Positions 1-14,400 of a stretch of DNA of 64,000 nucleotides are shown piece by piece (the stretch's first letter is position 1; every line of letters starts with the position of its first letter). A program made the position numbers and the translations under genes. The notes under the pieces are model-generated. The model did not search any database, was not told where the DNA came from, and saw only the letters and a list, made by a program, of their open reading frames with translations. The stretch comes from Gadus chalcogrammus (lineage: Eukaryota; Chordata; Actinopteri; Gadiformes; Gadidae). The stretch lies in the NCBI RefSeq assembly GCF_026213295.1, contig NC_079414.1, positions 10,255,075 to 10,319,074 on the forward strand, read 5' to 3'.

Positions 1-2920
<2,920 letters not shown>

Positions 2921-3330
2921 TAAGACAGCGAATACCAAGCGACGACCGACCTGTGACTCCAAGAAAGAAAACGCACCCTTTCAAGGCTTCTTAAACTCAA
3001 TTTTCTTTATCTTAATCCATTTTGGGAAGATTATATCCATGCATGCTTGGTTAATCTAATCTCCAAATAGCTGCTCATGTTCCCGCTTTCAGTTAGTTAA
3101 GGGTTGAAATGACATGACACATGGCAAAATGCATTTAACAAGACACGCATGCATGCTCATGTGAATACAGACGAATATCTGCGTGCTTCTCTCCATAGGC
3201 TTGACCAACCCTCTCTAGATCGCTTACCTCGTTTTGTAGGAGAAATAGTGCAGGGTGTGACGTGTGACGGGTTCAGATATGTTTTGCATTCTGTGCATTT
3301 TTTACATTGTAATGTTCCTTTTTCACACTG

Positions 3331-3336
3331 AATAAA
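3331..3336 (+). promoter_or_regulatory. Poly(A) signal of the P/Q-rich SCPP gene
   Basis: A canonical AATAAA sits about 410 bases after the inferred stop at 2920, followed by a GT-rich stretch. It gives a plausible 3' UTR from 2921 to about 3355. Confidence 0.6.
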
Positions 3337-3628
3337 AACCTCTGTTCTCAAGCAACCCTTTGACCTTATAACTGTTCTGTGCTTTGGATTTCTTGTTTGA
3401 GTAAGTTAGTGCAATATAAATAATAATATCAATATATGGAGTAGGCCTAATAGCAATTGTAATAGTAGCAGTAATAGTATCATTTAGTGTAATGCAAAAT
3501 AAAAATAACTAATATAATAACTAAAATAACTGTTATTGTATAAATAACAGTATCGCACAACAATATCGTATCGTAATGACGATATTGTGATAAAACATTA
3601 ATAGTAATAGCAATAGCAAATGTTTTTG
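3337..3628. other. AT-rich intergenic stretch
   Basis: Low-complexity ATA/AAT-rich sequence downstream of the SCPP gene. I see no gene or structured repeat. Confidence 0.6.
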
Positions 3629-4491
3629 TTAAAGGGGACCTATTATGCTTTTTCAACTTTTATGACCTATAAATGTTGTTATAATGATTGATAGCATGTT
3701 TAACAATACACAAAAAACGATGGACATTTTCAGGAAACTCTTCCTCTCATCTGGGCGCTTTCAGCATTCTCTGTCAACGCTCGGTTTCGTCCTTCTCCGC
3801 CCCCTCGCCCCCCTCCTGCCAACCCAACTCCGTTGTGATTGGTTACCTTCCTTGAAGCGCACGCGCGGGCAGATTTGACCAGGCATATGGGGGCGCGGCA
3901 GGAGTGCCTCTACGTCAGGGGTCTCAAACTCAACTTACCTGGGGGCCGCTGGAGGTAGAGTCTGGGTCGGGCTGGGCCACATCAAGTATTCCACAAAAAA
4001 AAGGAGCACAACTGACCCAATCTAAGTTAATGATCGGGCTATAATTAGATAATCTAATTACTGAAAATAGGGGACATTTCATAGCGGTTGGTGGAAACTG
4101 GGACATTTTAACGTCCTTTGGCTTTTGTCGGGAAAACTGTGCGTTTGACAACAATGCGCGGGCTGCACTAACACTAAACTTTGATGTCAAGTAGGGGGCC
4201 ACAAAATATCATCCCGCGGTCCTCAATTGGCCCCTGGGCCGCGAGTTTGAGACCCCTGCTCTACGTAGATGATTTCCCGGAAATGTGAACAAGTGAATGC
4301 AAACGTTGTCCCGAGTGTTTAACGCTCTGCACAGCCACCCCAGACTGTCAGCAGGGAATACGTCGAAATGCATGTATGTCATTATTTGACACTTTAGTAT
4401 GGTTAAACATGACTATCAATTATTTACAATTATCATTATAACAACGTTTATAGGTCATAAAAGTCGAAAAAGCATAATAGGTCCCCTTTAA
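3629..4491. mobile_element. Non-autonomous DNA transposon with about 60-bp terminal inverted repeats and TTAA ends
   Basis: The sequence from 3629 (TTAAAGGGGACCTATTATGC) is repeated in inverse orientation up to 4491. The arms extend about 60 bases each with a few mismatches. TTAA at both ends matches the target choice of piggyBac-type elements (family knowledge; the assignment is inference). The 860-base interior has no credible ORF, so it would need a transposase in trans. A second element is nested at 3916-4258. Confidence 0.85.
3916..4258. mobile_element. Nested hAT-type non-autonomous element with 8-bp target duplication
   Basis: It begins CAGGGGTCTCAAACTC and ends with the inverse (GAGTTTGAGACCCCTG). 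It is flanked on both sides by CTCTACGT (3908-3915 and 4259-4266), an 8-bp duplication as expected for hAT elements. It lies inside the TTAA-flanked element, so it inserted later. Confidence 0.9.
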
Positions 4492-4646
4492 AGAAATTGC
4501 ACAAATGTTCCTTCATCTTCCATCCCCTCAATGAGTCCTTTATAACTTTAAAACACATTCATAGCAGGTACACTATGCGTTTCTAATACCCATTGTGTCA
4601 TGGTCTGTCGTGTTTTGGTGTGTTTCCCTGTGTTTCCCTTAACAGA

Positions 4647-4964
4647 ATGACAGCACCAAGATTGGACCCAGCGGACGCTCTGTTTTTCCGTGAGTTGGAG
4701 GATTTGTTAGTGTCGATAATCCTAGCTATGGATGGCTGGGAGAACATTCCCAGCAGGAAGGAGCAGAAGGCTGTGTTGGGGCGTACGTGCAGGGCTGTTG
4801 GAGGGCTGCCAGAGTTGGAGGACGCCTTACCCGAGTGGGCAGTCGAGCTGCTCAACCCCACAACCTTTTGGCCGGAGAGCTACATGCCACTGCCACCGGA
4901 CTTTGGTGACCGACCTAAGCCTCCACGCTCCTGCTCTCGGCCTCTGCCTCCGGTCCCCAGCTAG
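4647..4964 (+). pseudogene. Gag-like N-terminal reading frame of the LTR element
   Basis: The frame opens three bases after the 5' LTR remnant and encodes about 105 residues, starting MTAPRLDPADALFFRELEDL and ending in a Pro/Arg-rich tail before a stop at 4962-4964. The stop lies inside a short tandem array (about 4940-5050). The downstream proline-rich repeat is in a different frame, so the original longer protein is broken here. The layout resembles first ORFs of fish gypsy-like elements; this is family-level inference. Confidence 0.6.
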
Positions 4965-5457
4965 CAGCCTCTGCCCCCGGACCCCAGCTACCAGCCTCTG
5001 CCCCCGGTCCCCAGCTACCAGCCTCTGCCCCCGGTCCCCAGCTACCAGCCTCCTCCCTTACGGACAATCAGAGTGGGGGTGGTGAGTTTGGGGTACCACA
5101 CGGTTCCTCCTGGCACTCCAGCTCCCGCACTGACTTCGGTCCCCAAGCCCTGTCCGGTTCCTGAGCCCACTCCTCGCCTTCCAGAGGGGGACCGGCCTCT
5201 GCTCCTGCCTGAGGGGCCCGCCCCCTGCTCCTTCCAGAGGGGGCCCGCCCTCCAGACCATCCAGGGGAGGCACGCCCTCCGCTCCTGCCTGAGGGGGCCT
5301 GCCCCCTGCTCCTTCCAGAGGGGGACCGCCCTCCCCTTCTGCCTGTGGGGGTCCTCCCTCCACTCATTCCCGAGGGGGGTCCCTCTTCAAGGTCTTCCAG
5401 AGGGGTCCCGCCTTCCAAACCTTTTGGAAGGGGTACGCCCTCTTCTACAGAGGGGAC

Positions 5458-6210
5458 TCGCCCTCTACCTGGCCTTCCTCCTGAGGGGAGCCGCCCTCTA
5501 CCTGGCGTTCCTCCTGAGGGGAGCCGCCCTCTACCTGGCGTTCCTCCTGAGGGGTCCCGCCCTCTACCTTGCCTTCCTGAGGGGTCCCGCCTTCCAGAGG
5601 GGACCAGCCCTCTACCTTGCCTTCCTGAGGGGTCCCGCCTTCCAGAGGGGGTCCGCCCTCTACCTGGCCTTCCTCCTGAGGGGACCCGCCCTCTACCTCG
5701 CCTTCCTCCAGAGGGTACCCGCCCTCTACCTGGCCTTCCTCCTGAGGGGACCCGCCCTCTACCTGGCCTTCCTCCTGAGGGGACCCGCCCTCTACCTGGC
5801 CTTCCTCCAGAGGGGGTCCGCCCTCTACCTCGCCTTCCTCCAGAGGGGACCCGCCCTCTACCTCGCCTTCCTCCTGAGGGGACCCGCCCTCTACCTCGCC
5901 TTCCTCCAGAGGGGACCCGCCCTCTACCTCGCCTTCCTCCAGAGGGGACCCGCCCTCTATCTCTCCTTCCTCCTGAGGGGACCCGCCCTCCACCTCGCCT
6001 TCCTCCTGAGGGGACCCGCCCTCTACCTCTCCTTCCTCCTGAGGGGACCCGCCCTCTACCTCGCCTTCCTCCTGAGGGGACCCGCCCTCCACCTCGCCTT
6101 CCTCCTGAGGGGACCCGCCCTCTACCTCGCCTTCCTCCTGAGGGGACCCGCCCTCCACCTCGCCTTCCTCCTGAGGGGACCCGCCCTCTACCTCGCCTTC
6201 GCCGGCCTCC
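5458..6210 (+). repeat. 33-bp coding minisatellite (11-residue proline-rich repeat) inside the LTR element
   Basis: About 22 imperfect copies of a 33-base unit reading PPEGTRPLPRL in the frame 5345-6490. Some units are shortened (18-bp steps around 5575-5650). Because 33 is a multiple of three, other frames on both strands also stay open. The repeat frame runs on to GRLGVDP and a stop just before the polypurine tract, which suggests it is the original C-terminal coding part. Confidence 0.85.
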
Positions 6211-6820
6211 TGAAGGGTTCCGCCTTCGCCGCTGCCGGCCTTCAGAGGGGTTTCTTTGCCGCTGCAGGCCTCCTGAGGGACTGAGCCCTCATCGTCCTTG
6301 CCGCCGGCCTCCTGAAGGGTTCTGCCTTCACTCTGCCTCTGCTTGCCCCCCAGGCCGTCCGCCTGAGGCTCCCTGCTATGCCCTGGGGCAGTTTTCTGGC
6401 CGCCCGCCTGACACCCCTCCGCTCTGCCCCAGACCATTTATTTATTTATTTATTTTGATCGTCGTGGGTCGCCTGGGAGTCGACCCTTAAGGGGGGGGTA
6501 CTGTCATGGTCTGTCGTCTTTTGGTGTGTTTCCCTGTGTTGATTACTGCTCCCTCCCCTAATGTGTCTCAGCTGTTCCTCGTTGCGTGTCTTGTGTTTGT
6601 TACTTAAGCCCTTGTCTTTCCTTTGTTCCTCGTGCTGCCATTGTGATTTGTTGGTCCTGCGTTTTCTCTGTGGTTGACTGTGTTCCCTTGCTCCTTGCTC
6701 CTTGCTCCTTGCTCCTTGCCCCTTGCCTTAGCCTTTTGGCGGAAATAAAGTGCAGTTTTCCCTAAACCGTCTGCATCTGGGTCCTACCTGCCTGCCTGCA
6801 CCCACAACCTTAACACATTG

Positions 6821-7950
6821 TTTAATGAAGCATGAGTTGGACATTTAAAATCCCTCCCTTCTACTTGTACAGTAAATAAAATAATAGAAAATCTCAAAAG
6901 GCCCCTTTTTCCGGTAATTGCTGCCAGGATGCAGATGTTTTTGCTTAATTAAAACAGAAAAAATGATATTTTGTAACAATGTTTTGGACTAAAATCATCA
7001 GGGTTTGTAATTACCCATAAATGTTTTTTTGCAATTTTATAGTTACTCTTATCAGAAAGTAACTAGCAGCCCAAGTTGTACTGCCGATTGTACTCCATAG
7101 CACCTCCTGTACAACACGCAACATGTTTTTATTCATTATAAGCAACTAGGTATTCAAACCTGTCATGCTCCGTCAACTTCATTTCTATGCTTTTAAACAA
7201 ATCAATGTGGACATCTTTCACAGCCTAAATTCCTTCACTCAGATGAGGAATCTGCCTGTGGAAACTTCAGAAATCAGACCATAGACGAATCAGTGAAGGG
7301 AAAGTCAACAAAAGAAAGTAAACGACAAGATAAACCTTTCCGCAAAAGGAAAACTGTTGTATAAGCTTTCAGTGCACATTGTGAAGCAAAACAATTGACA
7401 TAATGTAATGTGTGTTTTGGTATGTGATCCTAATCCCTGGTTTTATTTGCACTCAGTTGAATAGTAGTTCTTTTAGAAACGGCTGAAACAGCACCTGCAA
7501 GATTCACCCGTGATCAGCCTGAAAACAATACGTGACACACTTTCTCTACAGATATTATTATTAGGACCTATTATTTTCTCCTCAGTTTTAAGTTGAAAAT
7601 AATTTCATAAGAAATTATTTTTGTCTCTCTACAATCTTAGTGGACGAGTTTATCAAAAGCCATTTGAGTGATTTAGAAAAAGGTTATTAAGGACATTTGG
7701 GAAGGAACCCAGGACCTTGAAGATGGGACAGGGATTAACTGCATCCTGCCCCCTCTTAACATTGATAATTTGCAATAAAACAATGTGTGCTGTGTGTTCA
7801 TGGCTGGTTTTACCTGTGGTTCAGTCTCATCTTGTTTCTGAAGTAAAGCGTCTACCACATGGTCGCTTGCACATGTAACTATTATAGCTCCTTGTTGTTT
7901 CACGTTCTCAGGCAGTAAAAGTTCTCCTTCTTATATGATGATGATGATGT
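6821..7950. other. Intergenic stretch without recognised features
   Basis: AT-rich unique-looking sequence. The ORFs are short and lack recognisable domains, and no clear repeat is seen. Confidence 0.5.
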
Positions 7951-7954
7951 TTAT

Positions 7955-9175
7955 TTTTCGTGTCATGCCTAAGATGATGGTTGTCCTTTCCAGGAACCAT
8001 CACCTTATCGTGGTGGAGAGGTTTGTGTGCCCCTATGAACCTGAGGGCTGTGTTTTCTGGAGCCTAGTGCTCCTGGTAGGGTCTCCCAAGGCAAAGTGGT
8101 CTTCGGTGAGGGGTCAGACTAAGAATGGTTCATAGTACTTTAACAGCAAGTACCGTTTAGCTGTGAGGAGTTGTGCCCCACAGCCCTATATTATGCACAA
8201 AGTTCAACAGTATGGAGAATCCAATCATCACAAATCCTATACTTCCAGTGGCGGGAGTCCGCAGGAATCGCGTGGGTGATGGAGAAGCTGAACCCCCCAT
8301 GGGGGGCAGTATGACGTCAGGACCACAAACCTGAAAGGGAGGGTTCAGTACGAACACAGTGACCAATCTAACGCATTCCTGCGTCGTCGGAGACCACTTA
8401 TAATGACAACCTTCAACGCAAACACAGTGAGAGAAGAAGCAAGGCTGGCAGAGCTAGCACACTGTGCCGAGGAAAGGGGAGTGGAAATCTTGGGAGTCCA
8501 GGAGCACAGGAGAGGACATGAACAGGACCAGATTGTGTAATTCAGAGTGGGGAGTTACTCGTTCATCACCTCATCAGCATGGAGAAACGAGGCCCAGCCT
8601 ATGCAGACAACATCAGCCTGATATCGGACCGTGAAGAGCAGGCACAGGAGCTCTTGTCCAGAGCGGAGAAGAAATGTGGCAGGGTTGGTCTTAGGCTAAA
8701 GGCCAAGAAAACCGAGGTAATCACCTACAACATCCTCCCGGACATTCCACCCCTAATTACAACAGGGGGCATTGCTCTGAAGGTAGTCAATGACTTCAAG
8801 TAACTGGGCTCATGGGTGAACTCATCAGAGCAAGACCTGAAAGTGAGGAAGGCACTCGCTTGGAGGGCCCTGAATGACATGGCCTGTGTATGGAAATCCA
8901 ACCTCCCCAGAAACATCAAGCTCAGCTTCTTCTCTACAGTCATTGCCAGAGACACCGCGAGCTTCCAGCAAGCAGGCTGGTGCTATTGGAACCAACACAC
9001 GGGCATCGATCAAGAGGACGTCCCACACAACATACGTGGACATACTTGGAAAGACGTGGGAGCAGAAAGCACTGGCGAACTAGCCAGATGCATAGAGGAT
9101 CGAGAGGATTGGAAGCACCGCTGGAGGACTCGTCCGAGGACGACCTAGAGATGTCGCACAAGTGGCCCATCCCAC
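7955..9175 (+). pseudogene. Internally deleted non-LTR retrotransposon (endonuclease start plus reverse-transcriptase end)
   Basis: A frame at 8403-8537 reads like the start of an AP-endonuclease domain (motif LGVQEHRR), then stops. A second frame from 8579 reads like the end of a LINE reverse transcriptase: YADNISLIS is in the place of the catalytic (F/Y)ADD motif, with the second Asp changed to Asn. It is followed by a KKTEVITYN block and, after an in-frame stop at 8801-8803, an FFSTVIAR-type segment. Most of the endonuclease and polymerase between is missing. It is a dead copy of a LINE related to families with this endonuclease-RT layout; the precise clade is not determined. Confidence 0.7.
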
Positions 9176-9299
9176 ACAGGATAACAAGACACCGATATAA
9201 CTACACAAAAAGTGTAGTACATAGACAATCACAACACACTATACAATACAATACAATGCATCCGCATAATGAACTTCGACTTTCTTGAGTAACCTTAGT

Positions 9300-10183
9300 C
9301 GCAAATCATGATAAAACGGACAACCCAAAGTAAAAGTAATTTCATTTTCAATTTCATTGTGCTCACAAAAGTTACAGTCTGTTCTCCTCACTGGTGCCCA
9401 ACCACCGGCCTGATTCAATGTGTAGAGGGAGTATTCGAGACCTTATAAGAATGCAGTTCCAAATCGTGTCTGTGAATGTACAGTATGAAAATCAGAATCA
9501 GAAATACATTTTTTTCCCCTGGGGGGAACGGGGTCACGTTCCAGAGGCTCTCATTCTAGAATATTAACATATCCATGCATAAGACAATTCAAAGTATGAA
9601 TAAATTTGTGCATTACACAAAAAAACGAATGCATAGGTCTACACTCATTACTAGCATATTATGTTGTTAAACAATCCTGTGACTCTTTTTGTTTCAGTGT
9701 CACCAAATGTATGAACCATCCTCTGCTCTAAAAACCAGTGTGGCTGTGTAAAGACTTGTGTTCTTTAAGGCCTGCGCTGTGCAGAGTCGTTTCTGACATA
9801 CACTGGAAAAAGTGTTTTAAGCCGTACTTCATCTGATTATTATTTTGTAATTCAATTCAAATAAACATTTTTTGTTTTATTTTTAAAATAACTTTTTTTT
9901 ATTTCAAAATACTGTGAAATATAGATATTTTTAATTAGGAGCTCAATTAAGAAATATCCATTTTGACAAATGTAAAACTTTAAGGTTGTGTATTCAACTG
10001 ATTAATAATTTTGTCATTCAATCCAAATATTTTTTTTTTGTTTTCTTCCTAAAACACTGTTATATTTGATTAGGAGCTCAATTTAGAAATATTTGTTCAG
10101 ACAAATGTACAATTTCAAGGTTACGTACAAGCCTGCGCATGCGCATTAAATACAAAGACGCTTACGAATACTGGACCAAACCG
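9300..10183. other. Intergenic stretch, AT-rich; small repeat tail at about 9487-9560
   Basis: Around 9487-9560 there is an AGAATCAGAAATAC...CCCCTGGGGGGAA block, resembling the sequence that follows the GATA arrays at 36.2 and 44.4 kb. The rest is AT-rich. An imperfect local repeat around 9840-9930 and 10005-10100 shares the phrase AGGAGCTCAATT. Confidence 0.45.
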
Positions 10184-10330
10184 CAGTGTTGCCAACTTAG
10201 CGATTTTGTCGCTATATTTAGCTACTTTTCAGACCCCTTTGGCGACTTTTTTTCCAAACAGCGACAAGCGACAAATCTAGCTTATTTTTCAGCTGCTATT
10301 GGTGACTCTTGGCGACTTTTTGAGGTGAAA
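10184..10330 (+). mobile_element. Fragment of a dispersed repeat (CAGTGTTGCCAACT type)
   Basis: The block repeats the phrase 'GCGACTTTT' at short intervals and starts CAGTGTTGCCAACTTAGCGA, which I recognise as the end of a common vertebrate DNA-transposon-derived repeat. No matching inverse end is seen nearby, so it is partial. Confidence 0.45.
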
Positions 10331-10467
10331 GCACTAGCCTTGACCAGAGTGACGATGACTCACTGGCTCTGTGAGCTAGGACAGTCTGTCTGTGTCTTGA
10401 GGGAGGTCTGGAGTAGGTCTAACTCTGCCATTTAGATTGTTAATATATATTGTATATTGTGTGGCGG

Positions 10468-11226
10468 TGTCACGTTAAAATTGTACCGGGGGCGAAAATT
10501 GTACCGGCCTACGTCATCGTTTGTTTACATCCTGACAACCTGCCCGGCACAGACGACGCGATGCAGAAAACAAGTTTCCAAACGACGAAATAACATAATA
10601 CAGATAGCGGATCGCTATCTGTATTATGATAGATAGCGATAACACTTGTTTTTACTTTATATTTGTATTGTATTTAATTGTTTAATCGAAACAATAAAAA
10701 AATTTGCCCGCGAAACGGTCGTTCGCGTCAAATGACAAATGTTTTGCCCGCGAAACGGGCGATCGCGTCAAATGACGTAGGAGGGTTCTTGAAACATAAT
10801 ACAGATAACGGATCGCTAGATAACACTTGTTTTTACTTTATATTTGTATTGTATTGAATTGTTTAATCGAATTTAGCTAGTAAACTGAGTGTTTTAAGCA
10901 GGTTTCATAGTCTAGAATGTTCAAGAACCTTCCTACGTGATTTGACACGTGATTTGACGCGATCGCCCGTTTTGCGGGCAATTTTTTTTATTGTTTCGAT
11001 TAAACAATTAAATACAATACAAATATAAAGTAAAAACAAGTGTTATCGCTATCAATCATAATACAGATAGCGATCCGCTATCTGTATTATGTTATTTCGT
11101 CGTTTGGAAACATGTTTTCTGCATCGCGTCGTCTGTTGCCGGGCAGGTTGTCAGGTTGTCAGGATGTAAACAAACGATGACGTAGGCCGGTACAATTTTC
11201 GGCCCCGGTACAATTTTAACGTGACA
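10468..11226. mobile_element. Foldback element with about 250-bp inverted arms
   Basis: The left arm starts TGTCACGTTAAAATTGTACC and the right arm ends with its inverse at 11226. The arms match over at least 230 bases each, with small indels. A smaller palindrome (ATAATACAGATAGCGGATCGCTATCTGTATTAT) sits within the left arm and again in the right. GCGG flanks both sides (10464-10467, 11227-11230) as a probable target duplication. The target was the head of a SINE, whose body continues at 11227. No transposase frame is present. Confidence 0.85.
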
Positions 11227-11432
11227 GCGGAAGTAGCTCAGGTGGTAGAGCGGGTTGGCTGGTTACCTGAAGGTTGTTGGTTCGATCCCCGGCTTCACCA
11301 AGCAGAGTATCGAGGTGTCTTTGACAAAGCACCTAACCCTGACTGATGTCGTGATGTGATGTCGAATCCAGACAGAAGCGCCCCAAGGCCATGAAGCGGC
11401 GAGAGCCGAGCGTGAAAAAACGATGATGATGA
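11227..11432 (+). mobile_element. tRNA-derived SINE (first copy), split by the foldback element
   Basis: It carries an A-box-like block (TAGCTCAGGTGGTAGAGCGG) and a B box (GGTTCGATCC), then the 'cacctaaccct' body shared with the copy at 21.5 kb, and ends near an ATGATGATG tail. Its first bases (GTGGCGG, 10461-10467) lie on the other side of the foldback insertion. Confidence 0.8.
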
Positions 11433-14400
11433 TGTATACAAAAATATGTTATGTTTAAAAATGTTCATGTTTAAATGAGAAACAATTGTTTGATTAAATT
11501 GTAATCTTTTTGATTGGATAAAACAAATTATTTCTGATAGATATTTCTTAAATGAGAAACAATTGTTGGAGTGAATCAATATTTTTTTGTTTAGGATTTA
11601 ACATACGATTTAAATGTATTAACTTCATTCAAAGAATAGAATTATACTTGGTGCCAAGTTGTATTATTTTGTTTTTATGAACATAGGAAATATTGTTTGA
11701 GGCAAGCTATATATTGGTCATTGGCTCAAGTTATGTAATATAGATGTGAACCATTACCTTTGTTTTTTTTAATTGGTTCAACAGAAGGCTTTTTCCAGTG
11801 TAGATGAAGCAATCTCAGCCTCCTAAGTAGGAGGCCTGCCTTTCAGTCTAACACTCTCGTAATCACAGGTTCACAGCTCCGCAGGGGCCTTCGGAGGAGG
11901 GGAGGGTGGCAAGTCTTAAAGCAATCAAGGGGAAATGCTCAGAGCAGATACGATCTGGGATTGAAAATTGCTATTAGGCTATTTCAAAACCACCACCTGA
12001 ACTTCGGTGGGGGTAATTCAAATTTTTCTGTTGGTCTGATTCACTCTTTATTACCATAGCGCTTTGGAAATTATTATTTCCAAATGCTACTTTGTGTTGC
12101 AGAGTGTTGCTCAGTGTTGCAGACACTCTATTAAGGCATTCAGTCAACAGAGTGACAATAGTGACTATAGGTCAATCATTTGTTTGAAAGCTTACATGTA
12201 ACATTATATTCGGAAGGGAAATGGTATTAAAATAAGAAAAGAGAACAAAACAGAATTTAAATGATTGGGTGAATTGTTGTTAAATCAATAACAAGCACTT
12301 CCGGATGACACACAATTTTTCTCCATTGGGGTTCAAATGAAGTCAAGAGTGTAGCAAGATGTCACAGTCAAGATAGGCCTTTCCATTTCAGATAAATGAA
12401 CATCTGTTTTACCAGCAATCCCAAATATATCCTTTTATCACTGTGGTCGCTGAAGTGATGAAAGGAGTGGAAACTTTTTATTAGTACAAGCCAAAGCCTG
12501 AATGTCCCTTTCCCTTGATCTAGTCTTCCATTTCCATCTAGTCTATTATTTCCACGTCAACTTCAATTCGTAAATCAAAAACCCACCAATGCCATTTCCC
12601 TTACTTCAATCCCCATCAAGCCGCGGCAACAAGCTTAAAAGCCCAGTGCATAACCACAAGCAATTTACGGCTTGAATAGAACTGCCTGCATTAAAAGATA
12701 CAACATATACATATATTTTTTGTTGTTTTTACGTTCGTCATGCAATCTACTTGAAATAGCTCAGAGTTCAACCAGTTGAAGACGAATGTCTGGTTGTTGA
12801 TGACTGATCTATAGGCATCTATAGCAGTCACTGACAGATACCTTATAGCACGGCAAATTATGGCGGTTATGCTTGCATGTTTCATCTTCCCTCTCCTCGC
12901 CCCAGGATCCCTACTTGTAACAACAGGCCCTCCGTGGAGCACAGAGACAAGCGAGAGCGCTAGACAAATACACAGGCGCCACCTTGTCAAACTATTTACG
13001 TCTAGGGCTGGAGCCTGCAGCTTTAGGCTGTAGACCTGCATTGCTCATCCATTTTGTAAGCGCACACACAGAAGAACCCGAGTGAACAGATACACATAGA
13101 CACCGCCACCAGCCCCGCTGCCTTACGCTTTTCCTCTGGCAAATGCATTCGATGCAATCCTGAAATTATTTTGAAACTGCCTGGATGCCTTTGTGATTCT
13201 CAATGACTCTTGTTCCCTGACTAATAGGCAAAAATGTACCCTGCATAGAATTAATCACATTAATTAATATTCATTCCTTATTATTCTCTTGGTATTGTTT
13301 GGTGTTGCATCATTACATTGTTCGATTACAGGGTTCTGTCTCCTCAAGGCATCCTTTTGATTTCTGTGCTCCGTGTCCCCACCGAGGCAGCGTTTAGAAT
13401 GCATTTCCATTGAGTTGTCATGGTTTCCCCAAGAGGTCTAGCGTCAGTCATATGTTAGTCACTCCCTGCTATATGCGGTGTCAGTCAGGACATAAAGAAT
13501 AGTATATGTTCTTTGCAGATGACACTGTTCCACTCTAGTAGTGCTGCATTAATCCAAATCCTTATGGTCACAAGAAAAAGTGGGTCTTACCAGGGCAGTA
13601 GCCAGGGTTTAAAGAATAGCGAGGGGGGGTCGTTGTTAGAGGTGAGTGTCTTTTCACCAGCCTGATGAATGAGGCCCCTGTTGTTTGGGCCCCGAGGAGC
13701 AGGTGAAGCACACCACTGACCCCACAGCTGAGGACAACCTGTGCGCAGCCCTGGACAAAGGGAGGGGGGGGGGGGCATTTTTGTTGGGAAGGGGGGGGGG
13801 GGGGGGGGGTTGTGCTCTTAGCGAACGCACCGACAGATTTCTCAAAAAGGTTTGCAACTGCTGACTTGTATACAGATGTATTTAGTCTCAAATTTAATTT
13901 TACATCTCGAGAAGAATGACCTCATAGCCGCCTGTGGGCATGGGTCTTACCCTCCACGCTTAAAGACTACAGACCAAGCGATGAATCCGGATGGAGGTCT
14001 GGGATCCCGGCTCGCGAAGCACTGTGATATGTATCGCACAAGACAGGCATTCGCCACCTACATCACAAGTCTCTGTTATAAACTCCCGCAAGACACTCAT
14101 GTGTGATGGCTGCGCTCTCTGCCGTGACACAGACGAGACGGACGAGACGGAGCCCTTTCAGCGAGCCTCTGATCCCCTTTCAGATGGGCCCCCAGATGGG
14201 CGCCCAGAGGCCGCCCTGCTCCTCAGTGAGGCCGTCTCGCTGTCTTCCCCCGGGGACATTTGTACCCACCCCCATGCATGGAGCCCTGCCTTAACACGCT
14301 GATACACACTTTCTACTTACATACGCTGTTACACAGATATTGTGCAACAGCGAGGGAGCAGAATGTTTTCTTTCCACTTTCTTTTTCTAGAACTTTTATG

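Larger units (their letters stand above)
4596..6815 (+). mobile_element. Short non-autonomous LTR retroelement (Ty3/gypsy-like ends) with 5-bp target duplication
   Basis: CATTG flanks both ends (4591-4595, 6816-6820). The 3' LTR runs 6502-6815, starts TGTCATGGTCTG, ends CTTAACA and contains AATAAA at 6744. A polypurine tract (about 6489-6498) sits just before it. The 5' LTR is reduced to about 49 bases (4596-4644): its first ~40 bases are joined directly to its last ~7, so the middle is missing. The interior holds a gag-like reading frame, then a 33-bp tandem array. No protease, reverse transcriptase or integrase is visible, so the element could only have moved with help from a relative. Confidence 0.85.

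Noticed and set aside
5445..6437. 330-residue Glu/Gly-rich minus-strand frame
   Set aside because: It is antisense to the 33-base array of the LTR element and open only because the unit is a multiple of three.
11227..11300. Functional tRNA gene
   Set aside because: A- and B-box-like blocks belong to a SINE head; the cloverleaf is not complete and the SINE body follows directly.
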